Assembly: GCA_023444765.1 (NCBI GenBank)
Contig: JAEXLY010000018.1
Coordinates: forward strand, 1-7,283
Direction of reading: 5' to 3'
DNA: 7,283 bases
From: Pseudomonadota bacterium
Lineage (GTDB): Bacteria; Pseudomonadota; Gammaproteobacteria; Xanthomonadales; Xanthomonadaceae
Shown here: piece after piece, positions 1 through 5,628 of the stretch
Layout: every line of letters starts with the position of its first letter
Numbering within the stretch: position 1 is the first letter of the stretch
Position numbers and translations under genes: made by a program
The notes under the pieces: generated by a model
Databases searched by the model: none
Seen by the model: the letters and a program-made list of their open reading frames with translations, nothing else
What the model was told of the DNA's origin: nothing

Positions 1-782
1 AGCCAGAACAGGCCGGTCCAGGCGATCGCGCCGGCAGTGCCCTGCAGCGCCACGGCATCGGCCAGGCGCCGACGCCGCCGCCCTTCGTCCTGCGCCAGCC
101 GCGACGAAGCCAGGTCGAGGTCCTGCCATCGCCCGGAGGTGGCACCCAGCGCGGCCAGATCCGGCGCACCTTCGTAGAGTTCGTGCAGCCCGGCGCGCAG
201 ATCCGCGCGCCGCGCGGCCAGGCCGTCCTCCGCCACCTGCCCTCCTCTGGCGACGCGCCCCCAGGACGCGACGGCGCCCAGCGCCGTTGCCAGCGCGATC
301 CACAGACCCGCCACCGGATCCATCGCGACCGCGAACGCCACCAGCCCCAGGGTCGCCGCGCCCAGCGCCAGCAGCGGTCCGATCGCGCGCACCAGCACGC
401 CGTCCACCGCATCGATGTCGCCGAGCAGGCGCGCCAGCACGTCACCGGTCCGCAGCCTGGCCAGCTGGCCCGGCGAGAGCGCCAGCAGCCGGCCGAACAG
501 CCACACGCGCAGGTCTCGGGCCAGCCGCAGCGTCGCCCCGTGGCCCACCACCTTCTCACCGTAGCGGCACACGATCCTGGCCAGGGTGAGCGCGCGGATG
601 CCCGCCGAGGGCAGGAACAGGTTGAAGCCTCCCACCACGCCGAAGGTCAGCGCGGCTGCGGTCAGGAAGCCGCCGGACAGGCCCAGCAGCCCGATCCCGG
701 CCAGCAGCGTGGCCAGCAGCAAGGCGACCGTGGCGACGGATGCGCCGGCGTGCCGGGCCAGGGCGCGTGCGACCCCGCTCAT
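1..782 (-). CDS. cydC: CydC, ABC transporter subunit for cytochrome bd assembly (partial, C-terminus beyond left edge)
   Basis: This is the second half-transporter of the CydDC heterodimer in the inner membrane. CydDC was first described as a cysteine/glutathione exporter and more recently as a heme transporter, and it is required to mature cytochrome bd quinol oxidase. The window holds 260 codons from ATG, covering the transmembrane domain but not the nucleotide-binding domain. Visible features are a hydrophobic first helix (about residues 17-36), the CydC-like stretch RYGEKVVGHGATLRLARDLR (73-92), then LSPGQLARLRTGD (102-114) and DIDAVDG (122-128). All of these align with E. coli CydC. His81 falls at the E. 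coli His85 position, which I recall being proposed as a heme ligand. The ATG overlaps the cydD stop as ATGA, so the two are almost certainly one operon with coupled translation. No strong Shine-Dalgarno precedes it. cydA and cydB may lie further downstream, outside the window. Confidence 0.93.
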   Translation of the reverse strand, partial: MSGVARALARHAGASVATVALLLATLLAGIGLLGLSGGFLTAAALTFGVVGGFNLFLPSAGIRALTLARIVCRYGEKVVGHGATLRLARDLRVWLFGRLLALSPGQLARLRTGDVLARLLGDIDAVDGVLVRAIGPLLALGAATLGLVAFAVAMDPVAGLWIALATALGAVASWGRVARGGQVAEDGLAARRADLRAGLHELYEGAPDLAALGATSGRWQDLDLASSRLAQDEGRRRRRLADAVALQGTAGAIAWTGLFW

Positions 783-2485
783 GCGGTTCCGCCTGCGGCG
801 CGCAGCCCGCCATCCGGCAGATGCAGCACGCGCCCCGCCCATGCCATCACCGCCGGGCTGTGCGTGGCCACAACCACGGTCCGTCCCCGCAGCGCCGCCT
901 CGAGGGACCCCAGCAACGCCGCTTCGGTGTCCCGATCGAGGAAGGCGGTGGGCTCGTCGAGCAGCACCAGGTCCGCGTCCTGCAGCAGCGCACGGGCCAG
1001 TGCCACCCGGCGCGCCTCGCCGCCCGACAGGCCCAGGCCGTGCTCGCCGACCTGCGTCTGCAGCCCCTGTGGGAGGCGCGCGGCGAACCGCCACACCTGC
1101 GCGGCCTCCGCCGCGGCCTGGACCTCATCATCCCCGGCATCCGGCCGCCCGAGGCGGATGTTCTCCGCCAGGGTGCCGCGAAAGACGAAAGGCCGCTGCC
1201 CCGCCAACGCGATCCGCGCATCGGCGGCCACCTCCAGCCGCCCTGCCTCGACCGCGATCCAGCCTGCCAGTGCTTCGAGCAGGCTGCTCTTGCCCGAGCC
1301 GCTGGCGCCGACCAGGGCCAGGCGGGTGCCGTGCGGCACATCGAAGTCGAGGCCGGACAGGACGGGGGCCGGTGCGCCGGGGTGGCGCAGCGCGATGGAG
1401 CTCGCAACGATGCCCGCCCCGTGCGTGGACGGGACGATGGCGGAGGCGGCAGCCGTCGTCCCGCGATCCGGCAAGGCGCCCAGTGCCTCCTCCAGCAGCG
1501 CGACCGCCGCCAGTGCATTGGCCCGGTCGTGGTAATGCGCGGCCAGCCGTCGCAGGGGGCCGAAGTATTCCGGCGCCAGCAGCAGGCAGAACAGGCCCGT
1601 CTGCAGGAGTCCCGGCGGCAATGCCGGGCCGGCGCCGAACAGCCCCAGGTAGCGGAAACCGAACCAGATGGCGATGATCGCGACGCTGACCGAGGCGAAG
1701 AACTCCAGCACCCCGGACGACAGGAACGCGATGCGCAGCACGCGCATGCTTCGGTCACGTACTTCGTCGGCCGCCGCCGCGGCCTCTTCCAGTTCCGCGG
1801 CACCGCGTCCATGTACACGCACCAGGTCCAAGCCCCGCAGGCGGTCGCCGAAGTGGGCTCCTGCGCGTGCCAGCGCCTGCAGCTGTCCGCGTCCGGCCGC
1901 CTCCGCACCCCAACCCACCAGCATCTGGAACAACGGCACCAGGGGTGCGGTCAGCAGCAGCAGCAGGCCCGCAATCCAGTCGGCCAGGCCGACTGCGATC
2001 AGCAGCACGGCCGGCACGCAGAGCACTTCGGCGCGGGCGGGCAGGTATCCGGCGTAGTACCCGTCCAGCGCGTCGACCTGCGCGATCGAAAGTTCCACCA
2101 GCCCCCCCTTGCGACGGCTGCGCAGCCACACCGGCCCGCGCGCGAGTGCATACGCGGCCACGCGCATGCGCAGGGTCGACTTGACCGCCTCGGCCACACG
2201 GACCGATGCGCGCTGCGCCTGCCAGGTCAGCAGCACCCGGATCAGCATCGCCAGCAGCAGGACCGCGAACGGCGGCACCAGCGCGGTGGGCGGTACCCGC
2301 TCGATGAACACGCCCTGCGCGATCGCGGCCACGGCCCACGCCTGCGGCACCAGCAGCCAGCCAGCCAGCACGGCGGCGGCCAGGCCTGCGCGGTGTGTCG
2401 TGCCGACAGGCGACAGTTGCGCGCCAAGCCACGTCAGCCGGCGCTCGCGTTCGCTGGACATGGGCGCGTCGATGGAGGCGTTCAT
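779..2485 (-). CDS. cydD: CydD, ABC transporter subunit for cytochrome bd assembly
   Basis: This is the first subunit of the CydDC inner-membrane ABC transporter (see cydC). With the start at 2485 it is 568 residues, close to the 588 of E. coli CydD. An N-terminal six-helix domain is followed by an ATPase domain: Walker A GASGSGKSS (393-401), Q-loop Gln430, signature LSGGEARR (486-493), Walker B LVLLDEP (506-512) and H-loop His542. CydD-type stretches include DGYYAGYLPA, HFGDRLRGLDLVRVHGRG and LAFLSSG/LEFF-like RIAFLSSGVLEFFAS. The C-terminus ends about 20 residues earlier than in E. coli. The frame stays open to an ATG at 2560, with further ATGs at 2530 and 2461. I chose 2485 because the E. 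coli N-terminus aligns near there and a weak GAGA lies just upstream; 2461 is equally possible by homology. The stop is shared with the cydC start. Confidence 0.95.
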   Translation of the reverse strand: MNASIDAPMSSERERRLTWLGAQLSPVGTTHRAGLAAAVLAGWLLVPQAWAVAAIAQGVFIERVPPTALVPPFAVLLLAMLIRVLLTWQAQRASVRVAEAVKSTLRMRVAAYALARGPVWLRSRRKGGLVELSIAQVDALDGYYAGYLPARAEVLCVPAVLLIAVGLADWIAGLLLLLTAPLVPLFQMLVGWGAEAAGRGQLQALARAGAHFGDRLRGLDLVRVHGRGAAELEEAAAAADEVRDRSMRVLRIAFLSSGVLEFFASVSVAIIAIWFGFRYLGLFGAGPALPPGLLQTGLFCLLLAPEYFGPLRRLAAHYHDRANALAAVALLEEALGALPDRGTTAAASAIVPSTHGAGIVASSIALRHPGAPAPVLSGLDFDVPHGTRLALVGASGSGKSSLLEALAGWIAVEAGRLEVAADARIALAGQRPFVFRGTLAENIRLGRPDAGDDEVQAAAEAAQVWRFAARLPQGLQTQVGEHGLGLSGGEARRVALARALLQDADLVLLDEPTAFLDRDTEAALLGSLEAALRGRTVVVATHSPAVMAWAGRVLHLPDGGLRAAGGTA

Positions 2486-2517
2486 CGCGTCTCGTGGTCG
2501 GCCGAATCGCGAGTATG

Positions 2518-2539
2518 GCCGCCACGACATGGTGGCGGC
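2518..2539. repeat. Perfect 8-bp inverted repeat in the cydD leader
   Basis: GCCGCCAC (2518-2525) is separated by six bases from its exact reverse complement GTGGCGGC (2532-2539). It ends 33 bp before the chosen cydD start. It could be an operator or a stem-loop in the cydD mRNA leader. No FNR-type TTGAT-N4-ATCAA site is present in this gap. If cydD actually starts at 2530 or 2560, the repeat would be inside the reading frame and would probably be incidental. The rest of the stretch 2486-2621 shows only a weak minus-strand -10-like CATACT (2516-2511) without a convincing -35. Confidence 0.5.
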
Positions 2540-2621
2540 GCGAGGTGCGGGATCCGACACCGCGACCGCATCCGCCGCGACAGGCCCGATGCGATGCCCC
2601 GCCGCGCCGGGCGCCGAAACA

Positions 2622-2648
2622 GAAAGGCCACCGCATGGGTGGCCTTTC
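2622..2648 (-). terminator. Hairpin terminator downstream of tRNA-Pro
   Basis: AAAGGCCACC (2623-2632) and GGTGGCCTTT (2638-2647) form a perfect 10-bp stem, extended to 11 bp by G2622-C2648, around a 5-base loop. On the minus strand the 3' arm ends in TTT and runs into CTGTTTC, an adequate U-rich tail. It lies 13 bp past the CCA end of the tRNA, so it most likely ends the tRNA transcript before cydD. The stem itself is symmetrical, but the plus-strand exit is less U-rich (TTTCCGCTT). Confidence 0.8.
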
Positions 2649-2660
2649 CGCTTGATCCGA

Positions 2661-2737
2661 TGGTCGGGGAGACAGGATTTGAACCTGCGACTTCTACGTC
2701 CCGAACGTAGCGCTCTACCAGGCTGAGCTACACCCCG
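2661..2737 (-). tRNA. tRNA-Pro, anticodon CGG
   Basis: This 77-nt cloverleaf decodes CCG proline codons. The minus strand begins CGGGGTG, with D-stem GCTC/GAGC and anticodon stem CTACG/CGTAG around loop TTCGGGA. The anticodon CGG is at 2703-2701 and is followed by G37, the usual TrmD target. The T-arm is GCAGG-TTCAAAT-CCTGT, the discriminator is A73, and CCA is encoded at 2663-2661. C1-G72 is the normal bacterial tRNA-Pro first pair. Oddity: the acceptor arms CGGGGTG and CTCCCCG leave position 6 facing 67 as U-U. A sigma70-type promoter lies upstream and a hairpin terminator downstream, so it appears to be a single-gene unit. Confidence 0.97.
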
Positions 2738-2752
2738 ACAGGTGAGCCGCGT

Positions 2753-2782
2753 ATTCTAGTGATCCACCTGCCCGGCAGGCAA
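2753..2782 (-). promoter_or_regulatory. sigma70-type promoter of tRNA-Pro
   Basis: On the minus strand, -35 TTGCCT (2782-2777, four of six consensus bases) is followed by an 18-bp spacer and -10 TAGAAT (2758-2753, five of six). The predicted start near 2746 would leave a leader of about 9 nt before the mature tRNA end at 2737. The sequence just after the -10, ACGCGGC, is GC-rich, like the discriminators of stringently controlled stable-RNA promoters. That regulation is an inference. Confidence 0.72.
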
Positions 2783-2817
2783 GAGGGACGACGACGATCG
2801 CCGCAGGCGTCGGTGCC

Positions 2818-3513
2818 TTGACGGCCGGTTGCCGCGCGGCCCTGCATGATGGCGGGCATCGCGACGCCCCCGGAGCCCGCCTGGATACGCGCCTTCCCAC
2901 GCCCGCGCACTGGACCATCCTGCCGCGCAGCTTCTACCGCCGCCACCCGGCGCAGGTCGCGCCCGATCTGCTGAACAAGATCCTGGTGCGCGACGACGGC
3001 CGCGCCGCGCGCATCGTGGAAGTGGAAGCCTATGCCGGCAGCGAAGACCCGGCCGCGCATTCGTTCCGGGGCATGACCGCGCGCAACGCCACCATGTTCG
3101 GAGAGCCCGGCCATCTGTATGTCTACTTCACCTACGGCATGCACTGGGGCAGCAATGCCGTCTGCGGTGAAGTGGGCGAAGGCATGGGGGTGCTGCTGCG
3201 GGCGGCCGAGCCGATGCAGGGCGACGACCTCATGCGCCAGGCACGCCCGGCCGCCCGGCGGGACCGCGACCTGGCGAGCGGCCCGGGCAAGCTGTCCCAG
3301 GCCTTCGGCATCACCCGTGCCCAGGACGGCGCCGACCTGGTGACCGCGGACCGCGGGCTGGCCATTGTCAGCGACGGTGTCGCGCCTCCGGACACGCCTG
3401 TCGTCGGACCCCGCATCGGGATCAGCCGTGCGGTCGACTTCCCCTGGCGCTGGCACGTGGCCGGCCACGCGCACGTGTCGGTGCGGCCACGCAGGATCCC
3501 GTCGCGCGGCTGA
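2818..3513 (+). CDS. mpg: 3-methyladenine DNA glycosylase (AAG/MPG family)
   Basis: This is a monofunctional base-excision repair glycosylase that removes alkylated purines such as 3-methyladenine, and in related enzymes hypoxanthine, leaving an abasic site. The 231-residue frame contains the whole AAG fold. Residues matching human AAG are Glu70 and Tyr72 in EVEAYAG (the general base and an active-site aromatic), His81 in AAHS, Tyr103 in LYVYFTYGMH (the intercalating Tyr159 equivalent), Asn113, and Arg128 in VLLRAAEP. The C-terminal ASGPGKLSQAFGI (153-165) is also family-typical. The conserved domain begins only at about residue 34 (ILPRSFYRR). There is no in-frame ATG before it, and TTG at 2818 is the only ATG/GTG/TTG start I see ahead of it, with no clear Shine-Dalgarno. 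The first 33 residues are therefore either a real extension or the start is misjudged. It is divergent from tRNA-Pro; no promoter was recognised. Confidence 0.93.
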   Translation: MTAGCRAALHDGGHRDAPGARLDTRLPTPAHWTILPRSFYRRHPAQVAPDLLNKILVRDDGRAARIVEVEAYAGSEDPAAHSFRGMTARNATMFGEPGHLYVYFTYGMHWGSNAVCGEVGEGMGVLLRAAEPMQGDDLMRQARPAARRDRDLASGPGKLSQAFGITRAQDGADLVTADRGLAIVSDGVAPPDTPVVGPRIGISRAVDFPWRWHVAGHAHVSVRPRRIPSRG

Positions 3514-3560
3514 GGCGCGCTGCACCGATCGGCACGCCCTGCGCCGCTGCGAGGGGGTGC

Positions 3561-4136
3561 CTATGCGAACAGCCCCGCCTGCGCCGGCGGATAGACCAGC
3601 AGCGGCCCGTCCGCGATGGCCGACGGATTGAGCTCGTGCGTCTGCACGTGCGCCGCATCGAGGATGTGTTCGACCTCGATCCCGCGGTGGACGAGCAGGT
3701 CGGAGATCAGGCGCCGGTGGCAGCGCCACCATACCGCCTCGGCGCACATCAGCGCGGTGCGCCTGCGGGCTGCCAGCTCCAGCGCCAGCGCCAGGCCTTC
3801 GGCGAACTCCTCACTGGCCAGGTGGTCGGCGTAGCCCTGGAAGGCGGCATTTCGCCAGGCGCCGTTGGGCGAACCGGGCTGGACCTTGCGGCGGCCACCC
3901 AGCTGCGGAATCCACAGGTAGTCCAGGCCAGCGGCAGGCAACTGCGTGGCCATGGACTCGCTGGCGAACCAGGGGTAGCGGCGCGATCCGGGGAACCGCC
4001 GCACGTCGGCGACCGCCTCGATCCCGCAGGTGGCCAGCAGGTCGAGGAACTCCTCCCAGGAGCGCGTCGAATGGCCGACGGTCCAGATGCAGTGGACCGT
4101 TCCGGATGGTGCTGGCGTGGATGACGGCGTGGACAT
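3561..4136 (-). CDS. DUF488 family protein, function unknown
   Basis: This 191-residue soluble protein has no signal peptide or membrane segment. Family hallmarks are TVGHSTRS (19-26), VADVRRFPGSRRYPWF (42-57), LDYLWIPQLGGRR (71-83), and the C-terminal cluster with Cys131, Glu133, Cys139, His140 and Arg141 (pattern CxExxxxxCHRxxI), followed by GIEVEHIL. DUF488 proteins are widespread and small, and their biochemical role is not established to my knowledge. The conserved Asp-Arg and Cys/Glu/Cys-His-Arg residues look like a catalytic or ligand site, but this is inference. The start at 4136 is supported by GAGGG five bases upstream. It lies 90 bp downstream of rluC on the same strand, possibly co-transcribed, and converges with mpg across a 47-bp gap that holds no obvious terminator. 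Confidence 0.88.
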   Translation of the reverse strand: MSTPSSTPAPSGTVHCIWTVGHSTRSWEEFLDLLATCGIEAVADVRRFPGSRRYPWFASESMATQLPAAGLDYLWIPQLGGRRKVQPGSPNGAWRNAAFQGYADHLASEEFAEGLALALELAARRRTALMCAEAVWWRCHRRLISDLLVHRGIEVEHILDAAHVQTHELNPSAIADGPLLVYPPAQAGLFA

Positions 4137-4141
4137 GGCGA

Positions 4142-4146
4142 CCCTC
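4142..4146 (-). promoter_or_regulatory. Ribosome binding site of the DUF488 gene
   Basis: The minus strand reads GAGGG, five bases, then ATG at 4136. It is the clearest Shine-Dalgarno in the window and fixes the DUF488 start. Confidence 0.7.
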
Positions 4147-4226
4147 GACCCGGGCCGCCATTACACCGGCCGCCATGTCGTCGGCACGTGGGCGGCGCGC
4201 GTGGCCTGCGTACCGCAGCCGCGCTG

Positions 4227-5198
4227 TCAGACCAGCCGGTCGAGCACCTCCACCAGCTCGGGCGGCAGCGGCGCGTTCAGCACATAGGGGGCCCGTCCCC
4301 CGTCGAGCGCGAACTCCAGCGAGGCGGCATGCAGGAACAGCCGGCGCAGGCCAAGCTGGTCGCGCAGGCGGCGGTTGACCTCCGCGTCGCCGTACTTGTC
4401 GTCGCCCGCCACCGGATGACCGATATGCCGGGCGTGCACGCGGATCTGGTGGGTGCGGCCGGTCTCGATGCGCACCTCGCAGTAGGAATGCCCGCCGCGG
4501 CGCTCGAGCACCCGGAAGTGGCTCAGCGAGGGCTTGCCCTCCGGATTGACCTGGACGTGTCGCTCGCCGCCCTGGCGCAGGCCGACGTGCAGCGGCGCAT
4601 CCACGCTCATCACGCCGTCGGGCATCCGCCCGGCCAGCAGGGCCAGGTAGCGCTTGGTGATGCCCTTGGCCTGGACCGCCGGATCCTCGCGCAGCAGTGC
4701 CTGCAGCTCGCGCAGCGCCGAGCGCTTCTTGGCGATCACCATCAGCCCCGAGGTGTCGCGATCGAGCCGGTGCACCAGTTCCAGTTCCTGTCCCGGCCGC
4801 AGTGCGCGCAGGGTCTCGATCACGCCGAAGTTCACGCCGCTGCCACCGTGGCTCGCCACCCCGGACGGCTTGCTGATGGCCAGCAGGCGGGCGTCCTCGA
4901 ACACGATGCTGGCCGCCATCGCCTCGAGCAGCCCCTTGGCCGGCGTGCCCTTGTCTCCCGGTTCCGCCAGACGCACGGGCGGGATCCGCACCTGGTCTCC
5001 CGGCTCGAGCCGAGTCTCCGGCTTCGCCCGGCCCCCGTTCACCCGGACCTGGCCGCTGCGCACGATCTTGTAGACCAGCGACTTGGGCGCGCCCTTCAAC
5101 TGGGACAGCAGGAAATTGTCGAGGCGCTGGCCGGCGCGCTCGCCGTCGACGGCGACGACGCGCACGCCGCCGCCGGGCTGGGAACGAGTGTCATTCAT
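4227..5198 (-). CDS. rluC: RluC, 23S rRNA pseudouridine synthase
   Basis: This RluA-family enzyme isomerises uridines in 23S rRNA. E. coli RluC modifies U955, U2504 and U2580 around the peptidyl-transferase centre. The 323-residue protein is near the family length of about 320. An N-terminal S4 RNA-binding domain (about 23-72: QRLDNFLLSQLKG, VYKIVRSGQVRVNGGR) is followed by the synthase domain. That domain has ISKPSGVASHGG (108-119), the catalytic motif HRLDRDTSG (143-151) with nucleophile Asp146, KRYLALLAG (182-190) and RTHQIRVH (248-255). Assignment to RluC rather than RluD rests on the S4 sequence, SHGGSG and the divergent position next to rne, as in E. coli. The start at 5198 yields the expected N-terminus, but no Shine-Dalgarno is visible before it. 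A nearby ATG at 5194 is out of frame. DUF488 follows after 90 bp, a gap with a small CTGCG/CGCAG hairpin (4206-4218) and no U-tract. Confidence 0.95.
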   Translation of the reverse strand: MNDTRSQPGGGVRVVAVDGERAGQRLDNFLLSQLKGAPKSLVYKIVRSGQVRVNGGRAKPETRLEPGDQVRIPPVRLAEPGDKGTPAKGLLEAMAASIVFEDARLLAISKPSGVASHGGSGVNFGVIETLRALRPGQELELVHRLDRDTSGLMVIAKKRSALRELQALLREDPAVQAKGITKRYLALLAGRMPDGVMSVDAPLHVGLRQGGERHVQVNPEGKPSLSHFRVLERRGGHSYCEVRIETGRTHQIRVHARHIGHPVAGDDKYGDAEVNRRLRDQLGLRRLFLHAASLEFALDGGRAPYVLNAPLPPELVEVLDRLV

Positions 5199-5221
5199 TC
5201 TGGGGCTTTATCTGATACACT
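5194..5221 (+). promoter_or_regulatory. Candidate rne promoter with extended -10
   Basis: TGATACACT (5213-5221) is an extended -10 (TG-N-TACACT, four of six bases in the hexamer), with a weak -35-like TTCATT (5194-5199) 16 bp upstream. It sits in one of the few AT-rich patches of the intergenic region. A start near 5228 would give a leader of about 400 nt, comparable to the roughly 360-nt rne leader of E. coli. The -35 overlaps the first codons of rluC. The opposite strand of the same patch may carry the rluC promoter, but I cannot assign its boxes. Confidence 0.42.
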
Positions 5222-5401
5222 CGGCGGGCGAGATAAGGTGCTGATTTCGCTGGAAGATCACGGGCCGAAAGCCTGCCTTCCGCGAGGTCCGTGCAGCACG
5301 CGGCCACCGCCCTCGGGGCGGCCATGTTAGCGGCTGGACGGCAGTCCCGGACATCGCCCGTTGCCAAGGCGGCGGTGCTGAACATGTCCCGCGCGGCGCA
5401 A

Positions 5402-5425
5402 GCGCCGGCCCGAAAGGCCGTGCGC
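5402..5425 (+). other. Leader hairpin 1 (rne 5' region)
   Basis: GCGC (5402-5405) pairs with GCGC (5422-5425), and CGGCC (5406-5410) pairs with GGCCG (5416-5420). This gives a 9-bp stem with one bulged T at 5421 and a CGAAA loop. No U-tract follows, so it is not a terminator. Confidence 0.5.
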
Positions 5426-5460
5426 GAAGCTGCCGCCGGCCCCGTAACACTCTTGATTGA

Positions 5461-5495
5461 AGCGCTCCCGCGGTCCGCCGTGGTGTCGTAGCGCT
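5461..5495 (+). other. Leader hairpin 2, two-part stem with TCCG loop (rne 5' region)
   Basis: AGCGCT at 5461-5466 pairs with AGCGCT at 5490-5495. Inside it CCGCGG (5468-5473) pairs with CCGTGG (5478-5483), including one G-U pair, around the tetraloop TCCG. An asymmetric internal loop (C5467 opposite TGTCGT 5484-5489) separates the two 6-bp helices. A stem broken by an asymmetric internal loop recalls the kind of element RNase E recognises in its own leader in E. coli (hp2). That functional comparison is inference. Confidence 0.5.
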
Positions 5496-5510
5496 GGAAA
5501 CCCGGGATCG

Positions 5511-5527
5511 CCGCTGCGCTTGCGCGG
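5511..5527 (+). other. Leader hairpin 3 (rne 5' region)
   Basis: CCGC (5511-5514) pairs with GCGG (5524-5527), and GC (5516-5517) pairs with GC (5522-5523) around a GCTT loop, with T5515 bulged. It is a small GC-rich stem; in DNA of this composition it could arise by chance. Confidence 0.3.
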
Positions 5528-5583
5528 CTGGCGGCCAACCGAAGCTCCAGGCGAAACGCCCCGGCGTTCCGCGCGCCTGCCCA

Positions 5584-5597
5584 CGCTCGCAAGAGCG
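5584..5597 (+). other. Leader hairpin 4 with GCAA tetraloop, next to the rne ribosome binding site
   Basis: CGCTC (5584-5588) and GAGCG (5593-5597) form a 5-bp stem capped by GCAA, a stable GNRA tetraloop. It ends 16 bases before the GAGGA ribosome binding site. Its 5' arm and loop (CTCGC, 5586-5590) could instead pair with GCGAG (5612-5616), which overlaps that site. Confidence 0.42.
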
Positions 5598-5613
5598 CGG
5601 CAGCGGCAAGCGC

Positions 5614-5618
5614 GAGGA
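5614..5618 (+). promoter_or_regulatory. Ribosome binding site of rne
   Basis: GAGGA lies 10 bases before ATG at 5629. The spacing is slightly long, but this is the only good match, and the downstream protein begins exactly like E. coli RNase E (MKRMLINA). Confidence 0.6.
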
Positions 5619-5628
5619 CACGCAAACC

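Larger units (their letters stand above)
5222..5628 (+). other. Putative structured 5' leader of rne
   Basis: About 400 bases without a convincing gene separate the candidate promoter from the rne start. The stretch folds readily at several places, listed as separate entries. In E. coli the rne leader (Rfam rne5) is cleaved by RNase E itself to set its level, and pseudomonads have a different leader motif called rne-II. The length, position and divergent rluC neighbour fit a functional analogue here. I cannot tell from sequence alone whether it belongs to either known family. A 66-codon frame (5291-5491) from GTG exists inside, but its third-position GC is well below that of the real genes, so I do not call it. 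Confidence 0.55.

Noticed and set aside
183..1677. Long plus-strand frames of 450 and 363 codons opposite cydC and cydD
   Set aside because: They are Arg/Pro/Ala-rich shadows of the real minus-strand ABC transporter genes.
740..2710. 656-codon plus-strand frame opposite cydD, ending in GETGFEPATSTSRT
   Set aside because: It is antisense to cydD and runs through the tRNA gene. The ending is the well-known spurious peptide produced by translating the complement of a tRNA.
3514..3560. Terminator between the convergent mpg and DUF488 genes
   Set aside because: Only a short CCGATCGG palindrome is present; there is no stem with a T-rich tail on either strand.
2728..3747. 339-codon minus-strand frame opposite mpg
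   Set aside because: It overlaps the tRNA, mpg and the DUF488 gene and has no family resemblance.
4203..4220. Hairpin between rluC and the DUF488 gene as a terminator
   Set aside because: The stem is only five to seven base pairs with a three-base loop, and no U-tract follows on the minus strand.
4188..5330. 380-codon plus-strand frame opposite rluC
   Set aside because: It is an antisense shadow; RluC motifs on the minus strand account for the coding signal.
5361..5389. TTGCCA (5361-5366) as a -35 box of an internal rne promoter
   Set aside because: No acceptable -10 hexamer is found 16-18 bp downstream.
5291..5491. 66-codon frame inside the rne leader (possible upstream ORF)
   Set aside because: It has a GTG start with no ribosome binding site, third-position GC much lower than in neighbouring genes, and no recognisable product; it is more likely leader RNA.
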